Below, piece by piece: positions 35,641 through 43,018 of a stretch of DNA of 64,000 bases. This DNA is from SpSt-539 sp964549445 (GTDB lineage Bacteria; Planctomycetota; Phycisphaerae; UBA1845; UTPLA1). The stretch covers positions 1 to 64,000 of the forward strand of contig CAZJVS010000011.1 in the NCBI GenBank assembly GCA_964549445.1. The letters run 5' to 3'. A program made the translations under genes and the position numbers. The stretch's first letter is position 1. Each line of letters starts with the position of its first letter. Under the pieces are notes generated by a model that worked only from the letters and a program-made list of their open reading frames with translations, was not told the DNA's origin and did not search any database.

Positions 35641-37497
35641 ATGGGTGTTCTGCTAAGCTGCCGTGATCTCACCAAATCTGTTGCTGCACGGAGTCTGTTC
35701 AAGAGGATTACGCTCGGCTTGTTTGACGGCGAGCGGACCGGGCTAATTGGGCGAAGCGGGACGGGCAAGTCGACGCTGCTCCGGATCCTGGCCGGACTCG
35801 ACCATGTGGACGAGGGGGATCTGACGGTGCGGCGGGGGTTGCAGATCGGGTACATCGCACAGGAGGACGATTTATCGCCGGGGCTCACGGTCGAGGAGTC
35901 GCTACTGGATGCGCTGGCGTCGCTGCACATGGATGACACGGCCAAGTGGGCGCGAGTCGGGATCATGGTTGGCAAGGTCGGCTTTGCCGACGCGCATCAG
36001 AAGGCGGGGACGCTTTCGGGCGGATGGCGGAAGCGACTCGCGATCGCGCGGCAGATCATTCGTGAGCCGGATTTACTGCTGCTGGACGAGCCGACCAACC
36101 ACCTTGATGTCGAGGGCATCTGGTGGCTCGAGGGTGTGCTGAATGATGCTTCGTTTGCGTACCTGCTGGTGAGCCACGATCGGGCGTTTCTGGAGAATGT
36201 GACGAATCGCGTGATTGAATTGAGCCATTCGTATCCGCTGGGGTTCCTGGAGGTGAACGGGGCATACAGCGAGTTTGTCGCGAAGCGCGAAGATTTTCTG
36301 GCGGCGCAGGCCAGTCGCGAGGCTTCGCTGGCCGGACGGGCGCGGCGCGAGATCGCCTGGCTGGGCAGCAATGCGAAGGCGCGGACGACGAAGGCGCGCG
36401 GGCGGATCGATCAGGCGAATCGGCTGCTGGGCGAACTGGCGGATGTGCGGGCGCGGAACGTGGGGCTGGCGGAATCGGGGATTGAGTTTGCGGGGACGGA
36501 GCGGCGGTCGCGGAAACTGATCAAGGCGGTGGGGCTGGCGAAGTCGCTGGGTGGACGGAAGCTGTTCGAGAATGTGGATGTGACGCTGGGGGCGGGGGAC
36601 AAGCTGGGGCTGCTTGGGCTGAACGGGAGCGGAAAAACGACGTTGCTGCGGATTCTGGCGGGGGAGCTGGCGGCGGACGCGGGAACGATTCAGCGGCTGG
36701 AGGGCACGCGCGTCGTGGTATTCGATCAGACACGGGAGCAACTGGACAAGCGGATGTCGCTGCGGGAGGCGTTGGCGCCGGCCGGCGGAGACACGGTTGT
36801 GTATCGCGACCGGAGTGTGCACGTGTCGTCGTGGGCGAAGCGGTTTTTGTTTCGGACTGAGCAGCTCGATACGCCGGTGGAGGAGCTGTCGGGCGGAGAG
36901 CAGTCGCGCGTTTTGATTGCGCGGCTAATGCTGCGGCCGGCGGATGTGTTAATTCTTGACGAGCCGACGAATGACCTGGACTTGCCGACGCTGGATGTGC
37001 TCGAGGAGAGCCTGGAGGAGTTTCCCGGGGCGCTGGTGCTGGTGACGCACGACCGGTACCTGCTCGATCGGCTGTCGACGGAATTGCTGGCGCTGGATGG
37101 GGCGGGGAGCGCGAAGAAGTATGCAGCGCTCTCGCACTGGGAGCGCGATCGGCGGCGACAGATCGAGGAGCGGGGCGAGGCGGAGGCGGCGGCACGGAAG
37201 ACGGCGACGAAGAAGAGCGCCGCAGCGGACGTGGGGCGGGTGGCGGCGAAGCGAAAGCTGACGTGGGCGGAGCGACAGGAATGGGAGCAGATGGAGGGAC
37301 GGATTCTTGCGGCCGAGGCGGAGGTGCGGTCGCTGCAGACGCGGATTGAGGATCCGGCGGTGTTGAAGGATCATGCTCGGCTTCGCGAGCTTTGCGCGCA
37401 ACTGGAGGCAGGGCAGAAACTGGTTGAGACACTGTATGTGCGGTGGTCGGAGCTTGAGGCGTTGCAGGGAACTGAAGGCTCAGCTCGCGAGGGGTGA
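35641..37497 (+). CDS. ABC-F family ATPase (Uup-like)
   Basis: 618 residues from ATG 35641; the frame is open further upstream but without homology. Two ATP-binding domains are in tandem: Walker A GRSGTGKST with signature LSGGWRKR, and Walker A GLNGSGKTT with signature LSGGEQSR. Both Walker B motifs read LLLDEPTNHLD / LILDEPTNDLD. A linker of about 85 residues joins them and a coiled-coil C-terminus (about 560-618) resembles Uup. ABC-F proteins act on ribosomes or nucleic acid and have no membrane part. It converges with the oxidoreductase gene. Confidence 0.9.
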   Translation: MGVLLSCRDLTKSVAARSLFKRITLGLFDGERTGLIGRSGTGKSTLLRILAGLDHVDEGDLTVRRGLQIGYIAQEDDLSPGLTVEESLLDALASLHMDDTAKWARVGIMVGKVGFADAHQKAGTLSGGWRKRLAIARQIIREPDLLLLDEPTNHLDVEGIWWLEGVLNDASFAYLLVSHDRAFLENVTNRVIELSHSYPLGFLEVNGAYSEFVAKREDFLAAQASREASLAGRARREIAWLGSNAKARTTKARGRIDQANRLLGELADVRARNVGLAESGIEFAGTERRSRKLIKAVGLAKSLGGRKLFENVDVTLGAGDKLGLLGLNGSGKTTLLRILAGELAADAGTIQRLEGTRVVVFDQTREQLDKRMSLREALAPAGGDTVVYRDRSVHVSSWAKRFLFRTEQLDTPVEELSGGEQSRVLIARLMLRPADVLILDEPTNDLDLPTLDVLEESLEEFPGALVLVTHDRYLLDRLSTELLALDGAGSAKKYAALSHWERDRRRQIEERGEAEAAARKTATKKSAAADVGRVAAKRKLTWAERQEWEQMEGRILAAEAEVRSLQTRIEDPAVLKDHARLRELCAQLEAGQKLVETLYVRWSELEALQGTEGSAREG

Positions 37498-37547
37498 GGT
37501 TTTTGCGCTATGGGGGGTTCCGGCTCGGGTATCGCGGATCAGCTTGG

Positions 37548-38414
37548 TCACGGTCGCGGGTTCACGGCCTCATACAGGGCGGTAATGTCTCGCGAGCCAA
37601 GTCCCATCGAGGCGGCTTTCGCATAGACGTCGCGAATTGCACTCATCACACCGGTGTCGATTTTCAATCGCGCGGCGAAGGCGATGGCCTGATCGATGGA
37701 GAGAATCATGTTGTCGATGGACCAGCTTCCGCTGCCGTAATCTCGCCGGTACATCTCCGGAATGATTTCGTTCGCGCCGGCGATGGCGAGCGTCGGATTG
37801 CCATCGAGCACTGCGCGCACGACGTCGACGGGCAGTCCGAGCTTCTCGAACGCGGCTACGGGATAGGACATCGCGATCGTCATGAACATGTAGGAGAGCC
37901 ACAGCGACATCTGTGCTTTCGAGGCGTTGCCGACGGCGCCGACGTCGTGCACTTTCGGTCCCAGGTCGGCAAAGATCGTTTGCCAGCTCTGCCCGTGACC
38001 CGGGGTGCAGGCGAGAATGAACTCCGATCGTCGGGCCTCGACCTGCGCCGGGTAAGTAGAAATGGCTACTTCGGACAGGGCGCCGCCCGCAGCCGCGACG
38101 TCGCGCGACAAGGCGATGATTTCCTCCGGGGACATTGCCGCGGCGCTGATCAGCGCGCGGCCGGCCAACGCCGCCTTGGTGTCGTTGGCGAGCAGCACGC
38201 ACCGCGTGGCTGCCTCGTCGAGCAACACGACGATCGTGAACTCCGACGCCGTGATTGCCTCCGCGGCGCTATCCGCGACGATCGCGCCGCGGGCGGCGAG
38301 GCGACCGGTCTTCTCGCGGGTCCGGTTGTAGACCGTTACGCGGTGGCCGGCATCGAGCAATCCGAGGGCAATGGCTGCACCCATGTTGCCCGTACCGATG
38401 ATCGAGACATTCAT
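37548..38414 (-). CDS. NAD(P)-dependent oxidoreductase, 3-hydroxyisobutyrate dehydrogenase-like
   Basis: 288 residues. The N-terminal Rossmann motif is IIGTGNMGAAIALGLL, followed by VYNRTREKT. The family's catalytic lysine region is present as GAVGNASKAQMSLWLSY (Lys in NASK), within an all-helical C-terminal domain. Family members reduce or oxidise small beta-hydroxyacids; some planctomycete members act as imine reductases. The start is ATG 38414. It ends 17 bases before the GH17 gene begins its own minus-strand stop region, so a shared transcript is possible. Confidence 0.85.
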   Translation of the reverse strand: MNVSIIGTGNMGAAIALGLLDAGHRVTVYNRTREKTGRLAARGAIVADSAAEAITASEFTIVVLLDEAATRCVLLANDTKAALAGRALISAAAMSPEEIIALSRDVAAAGGALSEVAISTYPAQVEARRSEFILACTPGHGQSWQTIFADLGPKVHDVGAVGNASKAQMSLWLSYMFMTIAMSYPVAAFEKLGLPVDVVRAVLDGNPTLAIAGANEIIPEMYRRDYGSGSWSIDNMILSIDQAIAFAARLKIDTGVMSAIRDVYAKAASMGLGSRDITALYEAVNPRP

Positions 38415-38430
38415 ATGTTATGGCCCCGTA

Positions 38431-39933
38431 TCAACAGCGGAGTCGTGGTTCGGCGCACTCATTAGCCCGGGTCAAGCGGCGCGGGCGACGGATTCTGCGA
38501 GCCGTGACGATGAAGGCGAGCGCGGCGAAGCTTGCGATGGTTGATGTCAGGCCGGCGGCGCCGCAGAGGTTGATGCCGAAGGGGCCGTCGCAGATGTTGC
38601 CGATGCCGTCGGCGTCGCTGTCGATCTGGGCCGGGTTGGCAATGTAGGGGCAGTTGTCAACGTGGTCGGCAATCAGGTCGTTGTCGGCGTCGGCGTCGGG
38701 CTCGCCGCCCCAGAGGGCGTCGAGGGCGAAGTTGGGGTTGAACTGGCCGCCGGCGTTGCTGGTGGTGTAGCTCCAGACACCGAAGTTGCCTTCGGCGCCG
38801 TCGATGCGCTGATAGAACGGCGGCGGGCCGTAGGGGAAGGGCGGGATGGGCCAGGGGCCGTCCTGCGGCGTCCAGTTCTTGTTGGACTTCCAGGGTTCGT
38901 TAATGGCTTCGAAGTAGAAGACTTCGGTCTGGTTCGCGTTGGCCCAGGTCTTGATGCGGTTGAAGTAGTCCTTGGCGTAGGTCGGGTCGCCCATGATCTT
39001 GCCCTGGCCGTCTTCGTACCAGACGCCGGCGACGGGCCAGCCGGTTTCGCTGAGGACGCAGCGGACGGAACTCGATACGTTTGCGTGGATGTAATTTTTG
39101 ATGGTGTTGAAGAAGCTGGCGACGTTGTCGACGGCGGGCTGGGCGTTGCCGGCGGCCATGGAGGCGCGGACGGCTTCGGGGGCGGGGTACAGGTTCATCA
39201 TGACGATGTCGATTTCCTTGGCGAGCAGCTTGAGCTGATCGGGGTAGTCGCCGGAATTTTGAATCTGGCCCCAGCTTTCGATGCGGACGGCGACGGGGAG
39301 ATTGAGACTCGGGTTCTGGGCCTTGTACCACTTGATGACGCCGCGGACGTCGGAGGTGGAGGTTTCGTCGTGGGCGTATTCGTTGGTGAAGACGAGGCCG
39401 ACGACGGTGCCGGCGTGGGTGGCGTTTGCGGAAGTGGCGAGGCCGACGGCCTTGGCGACCTCGGCCGACATGATGGAGTTGGGGGTGAAGGCGTCGACCG
39501 TGCCGGAGCCGAGGCGGCCGTTGACGACCTCCTGATAGATGCCCTGGTAGAGGGTCATGGGTTTGGTGGGGTTAGCAACGTTGCGAGCGGCGACGGCCGG
39601 GGCGATGAGGGCGGTGTCGTAGAAGTTCGGCGCGGGCGCGCCGTTCCATTCGAAGACGCCGGCGCCGTAGGTGCTGAGGCGGGTGGCCTGCTGGGCGATG
39701 AGGTTGATCTGGGCGGTGACGGACCAGTTGCCGGCGTTGTAGGTGTCGCCCCAGGCGGGGGTGAGGTAGCGGCTGAGGGGGTCCTGGGGGCTGTAGTGCG
39801 GGTTGTCGAACCACTGGCCGACGAAGGGGCCGTAGGAGAAGCCGCAGAAGTTTTCGGCGCGGGCGGGTACCGAGGCGAACCCAATTGCGGCGAGCGTAAT
39901 GATTGAAGCGACGGCGTTGAGCGCGTGTTTCAA
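38431..39933 (-). CDS. Exported GH17-like glucan hydrolase with a Cys-motif C-terminal anchor
   Basis: 500 residues. It starts at TTG 39933, with AGGAG seven bases upstream, and the signal peptide ends near VPARAEN. The catalytic barrel has the GH17 pair: acid/base Glu in VFTNEYAHDE and nucleophile Glu in VLSETGWPVAG, with YFEAINEPWKS near the end. GH17 enzymes cleave beta-1,3-glucans. A thrombospondin type 3 stretch (DADADNDLIADHVDNCP, DSDADGIGNICDG) precedes the anchor: LCGAAGL, a hydrophobic helix (TSTIASFAALAFIVT) and RRIRRPRR. The enzyme class is likely; exact linkage is inference. A tRNA-Leu gene lies just upstream. Confidence 0.8.
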   Translation of the reverse strand: MKHALNAVASIITLAAIGFASVPARAENFCGFSYGPFVGQWFDNPHYSPQDPLSRYLTPAWGDTYNAGNWSVTAQINLIAQQATRLSTYGAGVFEWNGAPAPNFYDTALIAPAVAARNVANPTKPMTLYQGIYQEVVNGRLGSGTVDAFTPNSIMSAEVAKAVGLATSANATHAGTVVGLVFTNEYAHDETSTSDVRGVIKWYKAQNPSLNLPVAVRIESWGQIQNSGDYPDQLKLLAKEIDIVMMNLYPAPEAVRASMAAGNAQPAVDNVASFFNTIKNYIHANVSSSVRCVLSETGWPVAGVWYEDGQGKIMGDPTYAKDYFNRIKTWANANQTEVFYFEAINEPWKSNKNWTPQDGPWPIPPFPYGPPPFYQRIDGAEGNFGVWSYTTSNAGGQFNPNFALDALWGGEPDADADNDLIADHVDNCPYIANPAQIDSDADGIGNICDGPFGINLCGAAGLTSTIASFAALAFIVTARRIRRPRRLTRANECAEPRLRC

Positions 39934-40006
39934 GGGACGGTCTCCTGATGAATAAGTTTCAATCGGGGGATGCGGCCGGGTTGCCTCAAGCGAGGAAGCA
40001 AGAAAC

Positions 40007-40089
40007 TGCGGCCGAGAGGAGTCGAACCTCCACGGGGGATCCCCACTAGAACCTGAATCTAGCGCGTCTGCCAATTCCGCCACGGCCGC
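40007..40089 (-). tRNA. tRNA-Leu (anticodon CAG)
   Basis: An 83-base minus-strand tRNA. The 7-bp acceptor stem GCGGCCG/CGGCCGC closes with discriminator A. The anticodon stem-loop CTAGA-TTCAGGT-TCTAG gives anticodon CAG, decoding CUG. GGTTCGACTCC is the T-loop, and a long variable arm is present, as expected for tRNA-Leu. CCA is not encoded. Confidence 0.95.
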
Positions 40090-40130
40090 ATTGCTATGGC
40101 ACCTCGATGATAATCGTGGAGGGTTGGGAG

Positions 40131-40721
40131 TCAACCTTTGCTGCGCGCTGGGGCGGCGGGGGCGGTGGTGGGGGCGGATCGCAGCTCGTCGCGGACTTTC
40201 ATCAGAATCCTTCCAAGATGGTTTTCGCCTTTGCCGTTGCAGACGCCCCAGAACTGGTCGTTCCAGGTGTTGCCTTCGATGAGTTGGGCGTGGTGAGTGG
40301 CGAGGAGCTTGGCGCGCAGGTCGGGGTTGCGGGTGAACTTGTCGCGGACGACGAGTTCCATGACGGCGAGCTTTTTCGCGTCCCAGTCGGGGCGCTTGGG
40401 CAGAGCTGCGCCGGCGCGCTTGGCGTCGCCGGGCGTGGGCAGGGCGGCGATGCGCTGACGCTCGGCGCGGTCGGGAGTTTTGGCGGCTTGGTAGGCGTGC
40501 TCGGCGGTGGGGTAGATGAGGCCTTCGAACTGGACTTCGGCGGGCCAGAAGTTGGAGAGGAAGCGGTATTGGCCCTGAAAGGAGTCGATGACGGCGGGGG
40601 CGGTTGTGGGCTGGGTGGTCGGGGTCGGATCGGCGCCGGCGATGGCAGCGCAGGAGATGAACAGGGCGAGGGCGAGGCGAAGGCGATCGAGGGTGCGGCG
40701 GATGAGGGAGAGCGGGGACAG
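40131..40721 (-). CDS. Exported NADAR-domain protein with a probable CTG start
   Basis: About 196 residues. The domain (about residues 45-185) carries the NADAR/YbiA blocks: YRFLSNFWPAEV, YPTAEHAYQAAKT, KRPDWDAKKLAVM, TGNTWNDQFWG as EGNTWNDQFWGVC, and NHLGRILMKVR. Relatives hydrolyse N-glycosidic bonds in riboflavin intermediates or ADP-ribosyl-related substrates. Upstream of the domain is a signal-peptide-like segment (RLRLALALFISCAAIAGA). No ATG, GTG or TTG occurs in frame near it; the best candidate is CTG at 40721, with GAGGTG five bases upstream. The domain is certain; the start is inferred. Confidence 0.7.
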   Translation of the reverse strand: MSPLSLIRRTLDRLRLALALFISCAAIAGADPTPTTQPTTAPAVIDSFQGQYRFLSNFWPAEVQFEGLIYPTAEHAYQAAKTPDRAERQRIAALPTPGDAKRAGAALPKRPDWDAKKLAVMELVVRDKFTRNPDLRAKLLATHHAQLIEGNTWNDQFWGVCNGKGENHLGRILMKVRDELRSAPTTAPAAPARSKG

Positions 40722-40952
40722 CGGGACACCTCGGCAGGGATTGTAACGGGGCAGGAATTCGAAACGCAGACGAGTCGAAAGACTGAAGGGAAACCGGTTG
40801 CCGGCACGCGCGGCTTGTACGGTCTTGGGGCGGAGACTTTTTATACGGCATTGAGCGACATCGAAGGGCAATCGCCAGCCGGTGTCAGTTGGCGACGCCA
40901 AACAGATTGGCGGAGGGGCGGGGGACTCGAAACGCCGAAACGTAGCCGGCGG

Positions 40953-40977
40953 GGCACGAAGGCACGGAGGCACGGAG
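40953..40977. repeat. GGCACGGA short tandem repeat
   Basis: GGCACGAAGGCACGGAGGCACGGAG-type run, three imperfect 9-10-base copies. A second run with the same unit lies at 41708-41737, and a weaker one near 8740. Confidence 0.6.
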
Positions 40978-41069
40978 TGGATGAGCGAGAGGGCGGGGCG
41001 CCATCTTCCAGGCGACGGTTGGCGGTACGTGGATTGGGGCTCATGTCGAAGACTCCATTGTTTTTCTGA

Positions 41070-41096
41070 CGGGATTAGACGGGATTTGATGGGACG
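41070..41096. repeat. Dispersed 27-base repeat, copy 2
   Basis: Identical over 27 bases to 8946-8972. In both places it follows a T-rich tract. Confidence 0.8.
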
Positions 41097-41192
41097 ATTT
41101 TCAATTTGGATTGAAAGGTCGTCGGCGTCTTCCATCGCGCGCGGTTTCTCCGGGGCCGCCGGGTTGCTGCGTGCACGCGGAATCTCCGGGTT

Positions 41193-41236
41193 CCAGTGAG
41201 TGAACTCACTGGCAACAGTCGTTCGCCCTGCCGGGC
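41193..41236. repeat. Double-hairpin repeat, copy 1
   Basis: CCAGTGAGT-GA-ACTCACTGG (41193-41212) followed by CAAC and CGCCC-TGCC-GGGCG (41223-41236). The same order recurs at 42775-42820 with base changes in the first stem. Confidence 0.65.
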
Positions 41237-41312
41237 GCGGGTGGAGTTTCCGCCGGTGCGGATCCCGGCGGGTCGGGATCACCCGCGATGTCACTGAGGG
41301 AAAGGTCTGCCG

Positions 41313-41375
41313 GCGTTCCGCAGGGAGAGATGAAAGCTGAAACACAGAAACGCAGAAACTCCAAAACGCAGAAAT
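41313..41375. repeat. Composite intergenic repeat, copy 2
   Basis: GCGTTCCGCAGGG (41313-41325), then CTGAAACACAGAAACGC, then CCAAAACGCAGAAA (41361-41374), in the same order as 9396-9448. The spacing differs slightly. Confidence 0.7.
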
Positions 41376-41737
41376 TTGGTCGGAGGACGGCGTAGCGGTT
41401 GCTGGCCGGGCGAAGCGTCGGTGGGGGAATACGGAGATCGGGCGGGCGGGGCGGGATGGGGTGGGCGGGGTTAGATTGACGATCTTGCGGTTTGGCGGAG
41501 GCACGTTTTACGATACACAGGGGGTCGTGGACCCGAAATGTCCTTCACTGACATGGAATTGTTTCTTTTTTCCCGCGGTGCGAAGTGGTGGGTTCGGGAG
41601 GCAGGCGGGGCTGGGGCTGCGGGCGGGCGGGGAATACGCTTTCTGATGAATAGGATAGCGTTTTGTGAGGCGAGGGGACGGGGAAACAGCCGGTCGGAAT
41701 GCGAATAGGCACGAAGGCACGGAGCCACAGAGGCACG

Positions 41738-41991
41738 ATGGCCGCGAGCGCGAACCCCGGGGAACGGGAAAAACCACCGGGCTCGCGCCCGGTGCTCGGA
41801 GGGGTGCGCTGGCGGTTGTTGTGCGTAGGGAGCATGCGACCTACGGGACGAACCACCAGGCTTGCGCCTGGTGCTCGGATGGGGGCGATGGCCGCGAGCG
41901 AGAACCCCGTGGAACGGGAAAAACCACCGGGCTCGCGCCCGGTGCTTGGATGGGTGCGCTGGCGGTCGTGGTGCGTAGGGAGCATGCGGCC
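41738..41991. repeat. Duplicated 105-base unit
   Basis: 41738-41841 and 41887-41991 are near-identical (roughly nine positions in ten by eye). Each begins GATGGCCGCGAGCG and ends GGGAGCATGCG(A/G)CC, and each contains a CACCGGGC/GCCCGGTG hairpin. Confidence 0.7.
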
Positions 41992-42083
41992 GGTGTGGCT
42001 GTCCGCTGCGCGGACGACCCCCCGTTGTGAGCCCTCACTCTGACCCGCTCCGGCGTCGGCTTCGCCGACGGCCCTCACCCTTG

Positions 42084-42104
42084 CCCTCTCCCACGGGGAG
42101 AGGG
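42084..42104. repeat. CCCTCTCCC/GGGAGAGGG hairpin, copy 1
   Basis: CCCTCTCCC-AC-GGGGAGAGGG. Further copies are at 42268-42288 and 43028-43048. The form is like a hairpin repeat common in intergenic DNA of many bacteria. Confidence 0.75.
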
Positions 42105-42267
42105 AACCACCGAGCTGGCGCATCGGTGCTCGGATGGGTGCGCTGGTGGTCGTGGTGCGTGCAGAGCGTGCGGCCGGTGTGGCTGTCGGCTGCGACGACG
42201 ACCCCCTGTTGTGAGCCCTCACCCTGACCCGCTCCGGCGTCGGCTTCGCAAACGGCCCTCACCCTTG

Positions 42268-42288
42268 CCCTCTCACACGGGGAGAGGG
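42268..42288. repeat. CCCTCTCCC/GGGAGAGGG hairpin, copy 2
   Basis: CCCTCTCAC-AC-GGGGAGAGGG, with one mismatch in the left arm relative to copy 1. It lies in the second 184-base unit. Confidence 0.7.
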
Positions 42289-42390
42289 AACCACCGAGCT
42301 GGCGCATCGGTGTTCGGACCGGAACGGTGCGTGCGAGGCACGCATCCTACGGGACTGCCCGCTTGCTGGCGCGCGCGGCTCGTACGGGAA

Positions 42391-42624
42391 CTACGGCTGC
42401 GGTTCCGGGGGCGTGAACAGTGTCACGAGTATTTCGGTGAGTTCGGACGTGGGAGCGGGGTCCTCGATCTTGGCCTTTTGGTCGGAACAGAGAGGAACGC
42501 GGCAGATGTTGCTTCGGCATTGGGAATCGTCGGTGCAGAAGAAGCCGCAGCCGGATGTGAGGGCGACGACCAGCAGGCAAGCGCCCATCAGTGCGGTTTT
42601 CCCGATCCATTGTTTCGTCGACAT
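42391..42624 (-). CDS. Small lipoprotein
   Basis: 77 residues. A clear lipoprotein signal: basic MSTKQWIGKT, hydrophobic ALMGACLLVVA and the lipobox LTSGC. The short mature part has six further Cys residues (GFFCTDDSQCRSNICRVPLC), suggesting disulfide bonds in the periplasm, followed by a flexible tail ending PPEPQP. The start is ATG 42624 with AGGAG six bases upstream. It sits alone between repeats. Function unknown; too small to place in a family by eye. Confidence 0.75.
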   Translation of the reverse strand: MSTKQWIGKTALMGACLLVVALTSGCGFFCTDDSQCRSNICRVPLCSDQKAKIEDPAPTSELTEILVTLFTPPEPQP

Positions 42625-43018
42625 GTTGTGCTCCTGAAGGGTTTGTTTCGAGTGTACCTGCGGCACGATTGCGATTCAACGAAAACACGGTGGAAATCCA
42701 AGGAACTCGTTGCCTCGGCTTAGGGAGAAACCCCAGCTTCGGTGCGGAGGCGACGCGAATCGGACAATTCTGTACCAGTGGCTGAAGCCGACTGGCAACG
42801 ATCGTGCGCCCTGACGGGCGAGGATTGGGGCCGGCGCAGGGGTCGGGAACGAATTGTCGCCGCCGCGACTCCGATACCAGCGTGCATCATCAAGACGGAT
42901 AGGACGAATAGGGTCCGGTGGAGCTATTTGGGCGATTGGGTTTAAATGATTGAGCGGGGCGGGGGAGGGGACTGTCAACAATTAACAAGTCAACAATCAG
43001 CATGTGCGGGAAGGGCCC
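42625..43018. other. Non-coding stretch with double-hairpin repeat
   Basis: No gene is supported in about 394 bases. The only recognisable content is the second copy of the double-hairpin repeat at 42775-42820. Confidence 0.5.
42775..42820. repeat. Double-hairpin repeat, copy 2
   Basis: CCAGT-GGCTGAAGCCG-ACTGG, then CAACGATCGTG, then CGCCC-TGAC-GGGCG. The outer five-base stem and the second hairpin match the copy at 41193-41236; the bases between them have changed. Confidence 0.65.

Larger units (their letters stand above)
41775..42312. repeat. Five-copy hairpin family with compensatory changes
   Basis: Hairpins at 41775-41794 (CACCGGGC-TCGC-GCCCGGTG), 41854-41873 (CACCAGGC-TTGC-GCCTGGTG), 41925-41944 (as the first), 42108-42128 and 42292-42312 (CACCGA...TCGGTG). 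Base changes in one arm are matched in the other, so the stem is conserved rather than the sequence. All share ACCACCG/A at the left edge. Confidence 0.75.
41951..42318. repeat. 184-base tandem direct repeat, two copies
   Basis: 41951-42134 and 42135-42318 begin TGGGTGCGCTGG and run through GAGCCCTCAC, CCCTCTC(C/A)CACGGGGAGAGGG and the CACCGA hairpin. They differ at scattered positions. Confidence 0.7.
40722..42390. other. Long repeat-rich non-coding region
   Basis: About 1.67 kb without a supported gene. It contains the 27-base repeat (41070-41096), a double hairpin (41193-41236), the composite repeat (41313-41375), a pair of 105-base units, a 184-base tandem pair, and five compensating hairpins. 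Short GGCACGAAGGCACGGAG runs occur at 40953-40977 and 41708-41737. Confidence 0.7.

Noticed and set aside
41700..42390. Possible CRISPR array, because several similar hairpin units occur in a row
   Set aside because: The units are 80-184 bases apart, spacers are themselves repeated, and arms vary; no uniform repeat/spacer structure and no cas genes.
42676..42981. Open frame on the minus strand between lipoprotein and symporter genes
   Set aside because: It is made largely of the double-hairpin repeat and low-complexity sequence.
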